Shown here piece after piece: positions 48,230 through 60,430 of a stretch of DNA of 64,000 nt. A model generated the notes under the pieces. The model worked only from the letters and a program-made list of their open reading frames with translations. It had not been told where the DNA came from and made no database searches. Location: NCBI RefSeq assembly GCF_003590095.1, contig NC_039478.1, positions 8,060,001-8,124,000 on the forward strand. Direction: 5' to 3'. The translations under genes were made by a program, and so were the position numbers. The first letter of the stretch is position 1; the number at the start of each line of letters is the position of its first letter. The stretch is from Trichoplusia ni (taxonomy: Eukaryota; Arthropoda; Insecta; Lepidoptera; Noctuidae).

Positions 48230-51200
48230 TTGATTGATTTTCATTAGACTAGTATGCAGCGTAATTATGGAGTACTTAAGGCTGTTTAGTTTGTCGTAGG
48301 TTGAAGTGGCAAAGTGGCTTAGCGGTGCGGTGAGAGCAATTCTGTGGATATAGTTGCAGATTCAAAACAAAGCAGCAGTGATTTTGTCATTTATGTGCTG
48401 ACTTAATAAAAACATTGTTAAACGTGTTGCCAGCAAATGAAAACAGGACTATGTAATCCTAGAATATTTTCTGCCTAGTCCACTCTCCTTGAGCCTGAGT
48501 TTAGTAAGTAGCAAGCACAAAATACTGCCACTTGAAACCAGTATTCAGACACTAAAAACAGTTTTTCATTACTATTTGAGGTTACCGGGAAGCGTACATA
48601 TTGCTTTGCCTACGCTACAAATTTGCATGTATTGCTCAATTGAATCTACCCAGTTTGGCACATTCTACATATTGATATAAAAAGGTTTAAATTGTTACAC
48701 ATAGTTTTAGCACAAAATTATACAGGAAAGAAGTGTCGTCATCGTCCTATTTTAGGTTTTTCGAGACCAAAGTTTCCTATGAGTCATAAAAGTCTTTTAA
48801 ATATGGAACTTCAATGTACAACGACTGTTTTTTTTTTTACCGGTTTTTATTCTTTCATGCCAGATTCTTAAAACGCATTTCAGATAAAGAGGGGAATACT
48901 CGGAAAAAAAGCCTTATTAAAAATACTATTTCTTTTTAGAATAATAAGCAAGGAGGATTTATAAGCTGTTGTGTACATTTGTGTTGTTTCCGAGAAAACT
49001 TCCGTAGCCTAAGGAAAGGTCACGCCAAGGTTGTAGAAAGTTTGTTTTTCATTTGTTTTGTCTTAAAGCGATATAACCCGCATAAATTGCAAATAATCAC
49101 CTCTGCGGTCAAAACAACTGCTTAATATGGGTTTTACCTAGAACTGTATCTTTACCGACCTTGCAAGGGAATTTTTTGACCCTTAGTTTTTTTTCTTTTT
49201 AAATGCAATTAGTGCATTAAATTTATAAGTCCCGTTGTGAACTGTTACTTCCTGATTATGAAATTACCTGTGTTAAAAATTGCGGTGAGTAATGGTTTTT
49301 TAAATGTTCATAATCATGCCTATTTTTATTTTCAACGTTTTTGTTTTATACAAGCATAACACAAATATCGTAGAAAGAGCTGATGAAGTCCGAACATCTT
49401 ATTATAATGTCCACTTTATACTACTACTACAAACCTCATCCCACCGAAGACTCTCAATAAAAAATAAAACAAATATTAAAGTGTTTACAAAGCCATGAAT
49501 CTGGAACTGAACAGTCAATTACGAAGAGATTACAAACTCATTTTGCATAAAATACAATGTCATGTTTACCAACCTACAAGCAATAAAAATGTCTGTCACA
49601 CGCTGATACTCGTACTACGTGCATCTTACCGTCTTGAAGTAAGACGTTAGCAGTTGCAAACAGTATAAGTATGTATTCAGTGTATTCACATACAATATTG
49701 AGTGCATCAAAGCACCTGCCTCCGAACACATTAATAACTTCATCTGTTGAGAGTTATGGCCCGTTGCCGCCAGCCACGTTGTCGGCTTGTCCGTCCGTCT
49801 GACGCACGCTTGATTTAGATGTCCTTACGTATTTCCTCTTAATCCAACTAGAAAGCTATGAGAATAAGTTGTGAGGATTTTAATCAAGATTCAATTAGGT
49901 TGTTAGTTGAACTGTTTCGCGTGTTTGGCTGAACTAGGATATTATTAAATGATGCAACTTTGGACAAAAACGGAGTCCTAAATCATGAGCTGACGCGGCG
50001 GGGTCGCGAGTGAAACTGGGTAGAGACTAGGAATGATGTCTTCACTAGGACATTGAAGGCATCGTCCCTGTTGAATAGGCCATATTAGAAAAGGAAATCT
50101 GTATCTTCATAATCATCACTCGTCGCTTCTGTCGTCGTTAATATTCTTTCATGGTTCTAGTAATCAAAAGCTCCAATACACTTTTAGTCGACGTAGACTC
50201 AAAAAAATATTATAAAAAAAAAATAACATAGCTGGCTACTTGACTTTGACCTCGTAAATATTGAGTTGGTATTTACGATAATTGGAGAATAATTTATGAA
50301 GCATCGAAATCGAACTATAACCCCAGTTATACAAAATTACATTAATTAAATGATACATCGGAGGAATCAGGATTTACCGAACAGTAGTAATCAAATCACA
50401 ATAGATTAGCCGCAAGCAAAACGGTAAACAAAATCTGATTAAACATAATGGGTTTTCTAACAACAAAAAATGTTTTAAATTAACAAAATTGGATCCATAA
50501 ATACTATGTGATGAAACCCATGGGTGTGGCTCAATTGGATTTAAAAGTCAATGTTATTTTGCAAGGAAATTAATTGGTAATTTTAATTTCTATTGCTAAT
50601 TATTCGCAGCTCATTATTTTTTACAAGTCATTATACCTACCTATTTCGTCGCGAATGTTTACGATACCTGCTTAATATGGTTGTAAAATTTATGGTACGT
50701 CAGTGACATTATTTTGTTTTTTAACATAATGATATTGCTGGCCGATGATACTAGTCTATTATTTATCGGTTCGTAGTCGATCGAGTTGTAGCGGATATCA
50801 TAAGCGGAAGCTACAAATTTTTGACATGTTTTTTGTTTTTAATTTTGGGTAATATGCACTCAAACAAAAGTCAGGACCTAGGTAAGGACTAAAGTAAGGA
50901 CGTTACAACTTAATCTTTTTCAAACTGAAGAAATTTTGGAAATATTCTCGATACTTTTCTGAAGTGTTTTACCACAGTACAGTTTACTGTGGTTTTACGC
51001 ACTGATTTATGTTTTATTAATTTTGCCTTCAATTCATTCCTTTACATGATTTTTCACGATATTAATTATATTTTTTATATGTTCTGTAAGAATACCTTAC
51101 ACCATCATGAACCCGCTAACACCATGACCACAAAAATCATTAAGTAATTCAATAAGACAGCTTCCTTTAAAGAAGCCGGTTTAATCAAAGCTTGAACCGA

Positions 51201-51430
51201 AATTGACTTACATTTATATTGGCATCCGCAATCAATAGTACCAATAAAACACATTACGACCATTCACAATTTCTAATTAAGATGTAGATCAGCTAGTTTA
51301 ATGATCAGGGACTGAAGGTCATCAGTAAATAAGACCAAGATTCCGTAATAATAGAGTTACAAACGTAAATCACTTACTATGGCTTTCTATTTGTGGAGTT
51401 ATGGGCCTACTACAGACCCTTAAAAAAATA
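48230..51430. other. AT-rich non-coding stretch
   Basis: No gene recognised. A patch at about 49755-49810 (GTTGTCGGCTTGTCCGTCCG) might be a decayed minus-strand GACG tract. Confidence 0.45.
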
Positions 51431-51435
51431 TTGAC

Positions 51436-51525
51436 GGTGTGGAAGCAAGACAGTGTAATACACGCCATAGAGCACCGTCTCTTTTCCACACCTGGAGTAA
51501 TAATACTTCAAGTAGTAGTGGTAGG
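51436..51525. repeat. Palindromic dispersed repeat, copy E
   Basis: Outer arms GGTGTGGAAG (51436-51445) and CTTTTCCACACC (51481-51492) are near-perfect inverted copies. Between them AAGACAGTG and CACCGTCT are the eroded inner arms, and TAGAGC marks the centre. It continues into TACTTCAAGTAGTAG, like copy A. Confidence 0.6.
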
Positions 51526-52850
51526 GCACTGTACATATAATAATGTATGATAGGTTTCGGAAATGTTGCAATCGTCAGAAAATTCAATTCGTTACATTGC
51601 GAATTAACATTGATACGTTGTTGTTTCGAAATTCGCAAATTGATTCTGTATTAAACAGAACCGATTCTTTATTAACTGATGGTCAATATGCAAAGAAAAT
51701 TGTTTTAGTTGTTGAATAAATTTGCTGATAGCCTTCGAGGCTTTTAAAAAAATAAATTTTTATTAGTTTATTTATAAAATGGAATTTGAATATATTTAGT
51801 CGAGTGATTTATTGACGGCGCTAGCCTAGAAGAAAAATCTTTTATTGGTACTAAGAGCACTGTAGAGCGACTTGTAATGTTTTGATACACATATTCAGGA
51901 TCGGTTGTTAGTCATAGCAGATATATTGAAAATGATGCTCCCATGTACCCAAAGGGTTAAAACGTAACCCCAATAAGAGCACCGTTGACAAGATGTACAT
52001 ATTTCTGATGGTACAATTACAACAAATTAAAATCGAGGTTAAGCAGCGCTTGTTACGATCATAAATTTGATGGGTGACAAATGAAATAAAGTTCCCATTT
52101 TCGCACGTCCGCCTCGCAGTCGATAGGTTTTTTATATTGAATAGTCCGTGGTTAAGAAAGACCATGAGACTTAAAAAAATCTCTCAGTAATGGAATACTT
52201 GCAATTGTTCATTGAACATAATGACATGTTTGATTTTGTATAGACTTACTAGGTATGCAGTACATATAGATAACGCAAATAACGCCTTATTTATCTGTGT
52301 CATAACTGCTTAGTTTGATTTTTAATCTTGTTAAAGTAATATAAAGGAATCTAATGTCATTAACAGCCCACGTATTTAATTTATTTAATTACGTTTGAGG
52401 CCTAACTAGGTTGACCTAAATTAGTTTAACAAAAAACAAAATCAAAGCTTTTGTTTTAATAAAATGATAGATTAATATTAAAAACCTACGAGAATCAATA
52501 AATGTAACTAATCCATTTTACTAGCCATAATAATTATTTCCTGATCGTCAAGTTTTTTATTGATGGCTACACAAGCGTTATACATACTTGTATTATTTTA
52601 ATTCGAAGATTAATAATATATAATTTAATATTGTTTAATGCGTATCGAGCTATTTAAATAACTACATCACGTCATCATTATCGAAAATCAGTTCATAACG
52701 TTTCTTTACACGAGGAAACTTTGAAGACGCACCAAAATTATTCAGCCCTCATAGAAAGCTTTAAACGTAAATTTTGAAAACGGAATTAGCAAACAGAACG
52801 ACGTAGAAAACAAAAGACTCTTATCTATTTTGATCAACGTACATGAGGGT
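51526..52850. other. AT-rich non-coding stretch
   Basis: Nothing recognised. Confidence 0.5.
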
Positions 52851-52854
52851 GGCG

Positions 52855-53110
52855 AAATGCCATGTAGGTCTCAAAATGTTTTTTTTTAAGAGGATTCAAG
52901 TATATAGAGCAAGAAACTGGACCCTTTTTTTTGGCGGTAAAACTCTAATGACATCAACCCACGTCGAGGGCACAGCGTGGGGATATGTTGGACTTCGACC
53001 GACTAAAATCACCCCGGGCCCTTCTACTGCTTTAGCCAGAGTCACGGGATCGCTCGAGCATACTCTGCGCGAATCTCTCTGGCTGGAAGAGGCTGGACCC
53101 CACAACACAT
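52855..53110. repeat. Probable retroelement-derived segment
   Basis: This segment is markedly richer in GC than its flanks and is open on both strands (113 plus-strand and 70 minus-strand codons). Phrases such as ACCCACGTCGAGGGCACAGC and TTTAGCCAGAGTCACGGG resemble a repeat I have seen in Lepidoptera. The overlapping open frames are more likely due to its GC content than to a gene. No catalytic motif of a reverse transcriptase or transposase is visible. Confidence 0.4.
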
Positions 53111-53189
53111 CGAATCATAGTGTCGTCATTTTTATTATTATTTATATGAAGTCAAGAATTCTCTATTCAATTGTCGTGATGTAGAGTCA

Positions 53190-56115
53190 GCTTTAGATCG
53201 ACCCAAAATGGCAACTTAATACGATAATGGGCGTTTGTTAATATTATAATTTATAGATTAACGATTAACTTAAAGCAACATAATTTGATAGACCGGTTGT
53301 TCTCAGTTCAGTATAGATACGACTTGTAAACATTTTTTTGTTTATTTTAATCTAATTTGCTAAATGCTATGTCTGAGTTATTTCGTATCCAATTGATGTT
53401 ATTTATGCGTTAAACTAATAGTTTTAGTATATCTATTCATAAGAGTTTAATTTACAACTTTTACAACAAAATTTATTATTGAGGAAGCAAAATAATTGCA
53501 ATCATTAAAACCTTTTATTAATTTGTTAATTGTTTTTTATAACTTTATTGATAATCAATTAATCTGCTATAGGTAAATATAAGTTCGTCATAATATGAAC
53601 TTAGGTACTGATTTTTACTGTCGGCAGCTCTGCCAGCTGCAACTCATATTAACTAACTACATTGTAAGCTCTATTACAAGAAAAACGTAGTATACACTAT
53701 GTACCACACTGTAAGATCCAATCACCTACAACTTCTGTTCCTGAACGTAAACCATACGTTAAGGGAATAGAAGTTTTTAAAAATCCCAAAAAAATATTAT
53801 ATACTCAGGTCGTAAAGTTTTCGCACTCTAAAATTATAAAATAAATGTTAAATCTAAAATTTGTGCATACCGTACACCATTCTCACTGACTGTACTAAAC
53901 CAGAAAGAACACTACGCAACACAGCAACAAAGCTCCAATCATATGATGTACATTCATGTACAGAAGTTTTTCGAAACGTGGCGCGCGTGCTCGGAACGTG
54001 CAAAAATTACGGCGTTCACGCTTACGCTTCAGGTAAATGTAAATTAGATGGCGAACGGTAATAGTTCGTGGTTCATAGGTAAGGTTGCCGATGCCCGACG
54101 TGCTTACATTGTTGTTTAGCGGCAATGCTGAGCAAAATGATCTGACTGTGAATGACTGTACATTAGTTGGAGTAATTCTTGAGTTGGTGATGTGGATTTG
54201 TTGATGTTCTTTTGTTTGTATACACTTGGCAGTTGATACGTATTGTGAGTTATTTTTTTATATTTAACAGACTGTTGACGGCATGATTAAGTTTTGACAC
54301 ATGATTAACAGGGAAAAATAAGGTTACATAGCTGGTGGTTTAATGTTTTCTTGGTCGACAGAAAAGCTTTTTCACATGTCTTTCCTTCTATCAGTATTTT
54401 AGTCGATTTTATTAATTTTACTTACATTAACCCAAAAAAACTAAAATGGTCAAGATTTTTATATTTTAAGATTTGTAACACAGAAACAAAAATAGCCAAA
54501 AATTGATGATACATAAGAATTCACGAATCACAAAACTTTCAGAATAGTATAAAGTTCGCGTGCCACTAGTAAGGACACAATCTGGACGAAACATCAGCTA
54601 CATTAGCACGAGAGGTGTCTGAGACGCCCTGACCCCTGCTAATGAAGTGATAAACACTGAACTAACCGCTCTACACATCTCTAAAGAGGATCTATGCTTA
54701 GGTGTTGAAAAAACGACTATTTGCCATGACTGCACGGATAGCCGACCTGGCTGGCTGGTATAGGTCACCACCTAGCTATCAGGACACGATGTTCTGTTGG
54801 CTTGAATGCAAATGCCTTGGTATTTATTCGATCCATAGATGTTCAACAATTTTTTCGCTATGTTCTAAAGAGGTCCAATTTAGGGTGAACCACGATAATG
54901 GTCACTAATAGCAGGGTGGTGTCTTCGCTGAGCAGTATATTAAGTCATAATGTAATATATTACTTACACTCTTTGAAACTCACTAATGATGTAGAATTCA
55001 ATTGGTGAAAATTTCCGTAATAAGATCCATCCATCTATAATATCCCAACCTTTCCTTTGCCATGTTATAGGCGATTTTCTTGCTAAACAAAATTTTTGGT
55101 TAGAAGCTGTGTATTAAGAAAGAGCAATATATTTAACATATTAACTGTCTTACGCTGAGAAACAAAAGAACACCCACTTTGGATTCCTAACCTAATTGGA
55201 AGAATTATTGTTCTTTGTATCAATAAGGAAATGTTCAAATTATGAAATAAGAGTTATAAAGTACTGATTGCCTGAAGGCAAACAGGCTTGCAGGCATAGC
55301 CCTGGTGCCTCATCAAATGTATTATTGTTTCAGACTGTTTAGTAATAAGCTTAGTTATTTGTAATTGCTTCTGGTAATGATCCATGTAAATAATTATATA
55401 ATGGGTTTTAAAGAGGTCACAAGACAAATAGACATCAGTCAATGGAGAGTAGGAATACTTATCTCAGATACAACTGGACTTTTCGAAAGCGTTACCGCGG
55501 CTTTCTGCAAAAAGAGATGGTTAGGTTTAGTTGAAGTCTGACACTAACTTCCGTCTAATCCAAAGCTATAGGAGTAATTTGATGATATTTTACCCGAAAG
55601 TAAAGGATTTGAATAGAAAGTTGAAGGTCTTGGTTTTGACTTTCTGGACAAAATTTAGTTGTTTTCGACCAGATATTTCAAAAGCAATATTGCCGGATTA
55701 AAATGGATTACTCATGTGATTAAATAGAATTTGCTTTATAAATATACACGAAAATAAATACTAATACATGCTAAGGTGCTACCATTAATCAGTTTTTTTC
55801 TTAGCATAAACAAATTAAGCGTCTACTATCGAAATCAAGAATAGAAGTACAACATTTAATATAGAGAAAATGTTTGTACAAGTTAACGATCTTATTCATG
55901 ACATGCTAAGCAACAAATATACAAAATAAAGCGCTAAAACGATTAGCAGCTAGGCATTAAAAATCAATTGGACAGATACTTGGATGGTGTTATGCAAAAA
56001 CTCCAAGTCAGTTAAAAGGTGATCGATTCAATTACTATCAATGATTTGCTTGTTACGCCCTATTAGAGTTTTGTATAAATAAACAGCTTATTTACCATAA
56101 GTTCTTGAGGCAGAA
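53190..56115. other. AT-rich non-coding stretch
   Basis: No gene recognised. A small CpG-rich patch at 53978-54035 ends in a donor-like CAGGTAAAT (about 54031), without a credible exon. A short imperfect hairpin, TGCCTGAAGGC/GCTTGCAGGCA, is near 55270-55297. Confidence 0.45.
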
Positions 56116-56121
56116 CTAGTT

Positions 56122-56213
56122 GGTGTGGAAGTTGGATAGAAGGATGCTCAATATAGAGCGCTGTCTTGCTCATCAGCGGTTATAGTCCTGTTTTCAATAT
56201 CTGATGGTACAGG
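56122..56213. repeat. Palindromic dispersed repeat, copy F
   Basis: GGTGTGGAAG on the left and ATATAGAGCGCTGTCTTGC on the right match the two halves of the core. The left inner arm has decayed. The right extension, TATAGTCCTGTTTTCAATAT then GATGGTACAGG, is alignable with the right arms of copies C and D. Confidence 0.5.
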
Positions 56214-57335
56214 CACAGTTGTATTTATTATGTTACCAGGCGAACAGCCTCGTAAACAACATAAGTGTTAAGATGCAAGATAAGAATAAAGGAAGTTAAG
56301 TAATAATTAGTTTAGCAATTTCGTTTCTCATCAATATTTAATTAATAATACTTACTGTTCTAAGGATATTGCGTGTTAATGGCGTGAAATAACGAGATTG
56401 GTACATTACGTAGTATATTTAACATATTTATATCTTTTTTAAATGTTTTAGTCATCTAATATACAGAATTATGAATTTTCGATCATCCCGTAAAATATTT
56501 TTTGAAGTCCATAAACCCATGGATTACTAGCATTTTCTAGGCTCATCATTTCAAATGTCCTGTTAAAATTTACGATACTATCATAAAAAAAATCTCAAGT
56601 TACAAACTCTACCATTTATCTCTTAAAAATATGCGCTTCCGTCTTTTAAGTCGCTAAGAGTTTCGTGATAAGACATCGAACCCTGAATAAACAAAATAAA
56701 AACGTTCGTTAATTAATAAGAAGACTTAATGTGATATTTTCGCTATATCGATGAGCCTTTGGCGGTACCATTCGGGGTTTTCTGCGAGTATGTTGCCTTT
56801 ATCTGTTTATTACATAAGTAAACAACGAGCGTCCACTTTAATACATGATATCAAGCACTCCAAAGATTCCCTTCTTCGTCCACAATCAGCAATTACGAAT
56901 TTACGATAAATAATGCGTTTGGTAAGACCCTTTCAACTTCTCAAAGTCTTAAAACAAAATTACAATCGATTAAAACTGAGCTTTATGATCATTAAGTTAC
57001 AGTTGAAATTCGACGGATGAAGGATGAGTTTATAAGTTGTTTAGAAGCAACTTGCTCCCGTTTTCAGATTGTTCCAAAAGATAGGTGGTGGTTGCATGCA
57101 AAATACTTCCCGTTGAGATATGGGGATCGTCCAGCGGGTATTATATAAAGTATCTGGGGATGCCACACACGTCGCTACCGTATGCGACTCCTACCATAAA
57201 GGCTTACTATACTGTGTTAAAGCGAAGCTTCCTCGAATGTTTTTGTTAGAAAAATTTATGAGATCTTTAGTATGAATGTTACTTCAGTTTTATGATCAGA
57301 TCTTTTTTTTAATTGTACTCTAATATTAAATGTCA
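56214..57335. other. AT-rich non-coding stretch
   Basis: Nothing recognised. Confidence 0.5.
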
Positions 57336-57339
57336 TATA

Positions 57340-57393
57340 GCAATTCCGAAAACACATCCACAATATATGCCGTAGATGTGTTTTCGGAATTGC
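57340..57393. repeat. 19-bp perfect inverted repeat with 16-nt loop
   Basis: GCAATTCCGAAAACACATC (57340-57358) is the exact reverse complement of 57375-57393. The stem is perfect and the flanks do not pair. It is too short and too perfect for a typical insect microRNA precursor, and more likely a snap-back remnant of a DNA transposon. Confidence 0.8.
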
Positions 57394-57924
57394 ATTATAA
57401 GTTAGCAGATAACTTCTAGCATAAATACTTTCCACCTAACTGTAGATCCTAACTTGCTCAAAGCTTAATTAAAACATTTCATATTTCGTGTACGCCATCT
57501 AATTACGTGACAGTACAAAATCATTTGAAAAAACTTAATAAAATAATATTCCAAAGCTTAAACCGCACCGTCTTTTACACATCTTTACAATTACAATTAC
57601 AGTACTAACAAGAACAGTAGTTTAACAAGTCCCGTACAATCGCGCACAGCGATCTTTTCCTCATAATTCCGGATACGGACTCAACTACACCTTGTAACTA
57701 TCATCCTTAAAATAGAAAAAAATATCCTTAAAAACTCAGTAGCATGCCCAAATACGTTGGCTAGGTTATAGGACCACCCGTGACCTCGGAAACGGAACAC
57801 CCACACTACGTCACGAGTCGCCTATCATTCCTGATCTTAATTATGAACGTGGCGATCATCATCTTAAATTTTCTACCTTAAAAGGTCTATAAAGAGTCTC
57901 TAAGTGTACGCAATTTATTCTAGA

Positions 57925-58035
57925 TTACGGGCGCCCGTCGACTTATGTCACGACTCGTTGCGGACACTTCTGTGCCGGCGCAGGCGCAGCGTCGAGGCAC
58001 GTGCCGGGCTCGTACGGTAATCGTGAGCTCGAAAA
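57925..58035. promoter_or_regulatory. CpG-rich patch with three palindromic motifs
   Basis: Within 110 bp lie ACGGGCGCCCGT (57927-57938, perfect palindrome), the reverse complement of the shared 14-mer (57975-57988), and GGCACGTGCC (57996-58005, perfect E-box palindrome). CpG is dense throughout and no coding frame runs through it. A regulatory element is the simplest reading. Confidence 0.35.
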
Positions 58036-59039
58036 TTTTGTAATAAACCGATGTAGCTAACGCGAAAGTGTAGGAAGATCGATAGCTGGAAAACTTCAGA
58101 GGGACTTGAACCTATATCTCTGTGTTAATTTTTTCCCATATGTATTTTAATAATAAGTAATATTTGCTTCGCAGCTTTACTGAGTAGCGAATAATAGACT
58201 AGATGGATCTAATCTCTGTAAAGAAAAATACTTATAGTTTTATAGGTATTACAATTTAGACCGTTTTAATTCGAAACAGAATACAAAATGCAGTGAAAGC
58301 ACTCAAATATAACTTGGTATTTCTAATAACTTACGTGCTATATTCAAGAACATTAGAATGACTAAATGTTTGTTGGGTTATTCATGCACAGAAAAATATA
58401 GGTAAGTTTCTCTTTCAGATTGGTGGACAGGAGATAAAATGTAAACTTTATATAGTGACCTTGTTTTTTTGAAAATATATATACATATATAAATTTAAAT
58501 TACGGTAGCAATTAATCTTAGTCAGTGAATGTAAAAAACGATCTGTTACTTTAATATATTGTCCAAGTAACTACTATTTCTCATTTAACAATTACAAAGG
58601 CTCTTGGTCCTTTCACTATTTTTTCGTCAAATATGGAAATACACAATGATTTACATAATATATATACGTGTCCTGTTCAGCAAATTATAATGTTGTAAAT
58701 TTTGTGCGAATTGCACAGTACTAGAATATTTTAAATCTTACTATGTAGTTTGTTTTTTCTTGTGTATTTTGAATTATAGAGCTAAAAATCTCGCATATAA
58801 ATACTACTCCACAATTTTTAAAACCCAAAATGCTTTTAGCACAGGTAACTTAAACTGTTCTTCTTGATCGTTTTAATTTGATACTGTACTCTATCGAAAA
58901 AGATTTTAGTACGACCTAAGCATTTGTCTAGCGGGAAAAGAATAGAATACATAGTTAGCGAGGATAATAATCATAATTAAAATAATGACCATGACAAACC
59001 TGATTTCAAATTGATCTTTAATTTTAGTATAATTTATTC
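58036..59039. other. AT-rich non-coding stretch
   Basis: Nothing recognised. Confidence 0.5.
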
Positions 59040-59150
59040 TTATAGCGGCTATAGAAATACCTATCTATAGTCTATTTATAACAGTTGATTACGCACAGCC
59101 TGGTGACGAACAGACAGACAGACGGAACTTCAATAATAGGGTGTAATCTA
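59040..59150 (+). mobile_element. 3' fragment of the GACG-tail element family
   Basis: ATAGCGGCTATAGAAATACC, CACAGCCTGGTGACGAACAG, the CAGACAGACAGACGG tract and TCAATAATAGGG follow the order of the family's 3' half. The closing TACGGAACCCT is missing. Confidence 0.5.
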
Positions 59151-60180
59151 CCACCATAGTATTTTGCAGTTCAGTACAATATGCTTACTAGCAGAAATAT
59201 AGCATAAGTGTAAAATGACGCGAGCCACGGCGCGTCCCGCTATGGACATCACGCGGCTATCATTGTTATGCCTCTTTACACTTATAGGATGCATATACCA
59301 CTCACGATACATCTTGATATTAGCGGTCAACATTATTGAATAGTTTATTATAAGTTTTAAGTAGTTTTTGTTCTATAAGTCAGATTATTTCACTGATGCA
59401 AAAAACAAACTTAGGCGACAGCAGAGTATTTTTTATTTATTCTGCATAGAATATTTCTTTTAAAGTTAGACTTTGTAGCAATGAACCAATTTTGAAAGTT
59501 GGATGAGTGGTTCTAAAGATTATTGAAATAAACCGCACTCACAAATTTCGGTCTACAACCATGGTGGTGTACAACAATTTAACCTACGTAAGTAGTGACA
59601 CGCTATGTATATTTCATCAAGAACTCTTTCTTTAAATATTTGAAAAGGTTACAAAATGGGAGTAAGCTACGCTATAAAATTGTATGAAACATTTATGGTG
59701 TTAGCAAAGTAGCGAAAGTTTAGAGTAATTACTCCTGAACCCGTAACCTTATTTCAAAACATGAACAACTCAAATTAAGTTAAATGGTCATTACACATAT
59801 GGACATTATCATAAAGATAAGTAAGTGTTTGAAATGCAGAAGGATGTCCCACAATTTGTCTTAAAAATGAGCGCCACCAAACATGGCTTTTAAATGAATG
59901 ATGATTACCCCAAATTTGGATACAGATTACTCTCAAAATAGCAAGAGTGTAAAATTGCTTGACACATGAATTTTTGCGAAAGTTTTAGACAAATATGAGA
60001 AACGAAACAAGCAAGCATTCACAAACGTGATGAATGGCCGTCTAAGACATCGCTGACGGAATTATAAATAGCAGAAAAGATAACAGAACTAATAAGTAAA
60101 ATCATATTAGTACGATCTTGCCTAATATTTATTACGTGACAGAACAATGGGCCAACGATCAAAACTTATTGGTCGCAGTC
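59151..60180. other. AT-rich non-coding stretch
   Basis: Nothing recognised. A minus-strand frame at 59148-59333 is short and unremarkable. Confidence 0.5.
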
Positions 60181-60430
60181 AAATCGGGAGCGGGTGTGAT
60201 CGCGCCGCGTTGCCGATAAGGTAAATAGCTCATACAATTGTTAGAATGGGAGGCTCCGAGCCTCTTTTGTTAAGGAAGTGGTCTAATGGGCTAGTGTAGC
60301 CACCGGCGCGACTTACATGGTGTCAATTGCTATGCTGTTAGGGTGGCCGTACACTGATAAAGTTGAATGGAACTATGAAATGTAGCTGAAGTGGTTTGGC
60401 GCGCCTGTGAGATGGGCCCGGCTATCGTCG
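60181..60430. promoter_or_regulatory. GC-richer patch with short hairpin
   Basis: CpG-containing sequence (GATCGCGCCGCGTTGCCG, CCACCGGCGCGACTTAC, TTTGGCGCGCCTG) is spread over 250 bp. GAGGCT CCG AGCCTC (60250-60264) forms a 6-bp hairpin followed by TTTTG. Function unknown; weakly enhancer- or promoter-like. Confidence 0.2.

Noticed and set aside
52843..53184. 113-codon plus frame overlapping a 70-codon minus frame
   Set aside because: Both arise from a GC-richer repeat-like segment; two overlapping frames on opposite strands argue against either being a gene.
8132..54815. POU octamer ATGCAAAT as a general regulatory signal
   Set aside because: It also occurs at about 8132, 25878, 27550 and 54808 in plain AT-rich DNA, so it is uninformative alone; only the copies beside CpG-rich patches were kept as weak support.
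57340..57393. microRNA precursor
   Set aside because: The stem is only 19 bp, with nothing pairing outside it; I see no known insect microRNA seed.
60250..60275. Intrinsic terminator (GAGGCT/AGCCTC hairpin followed by TTTT)
   Set aside because: The genome is eukaryotic, where this structure does not act as a bacterial terminator; the stem is only 6 bp.
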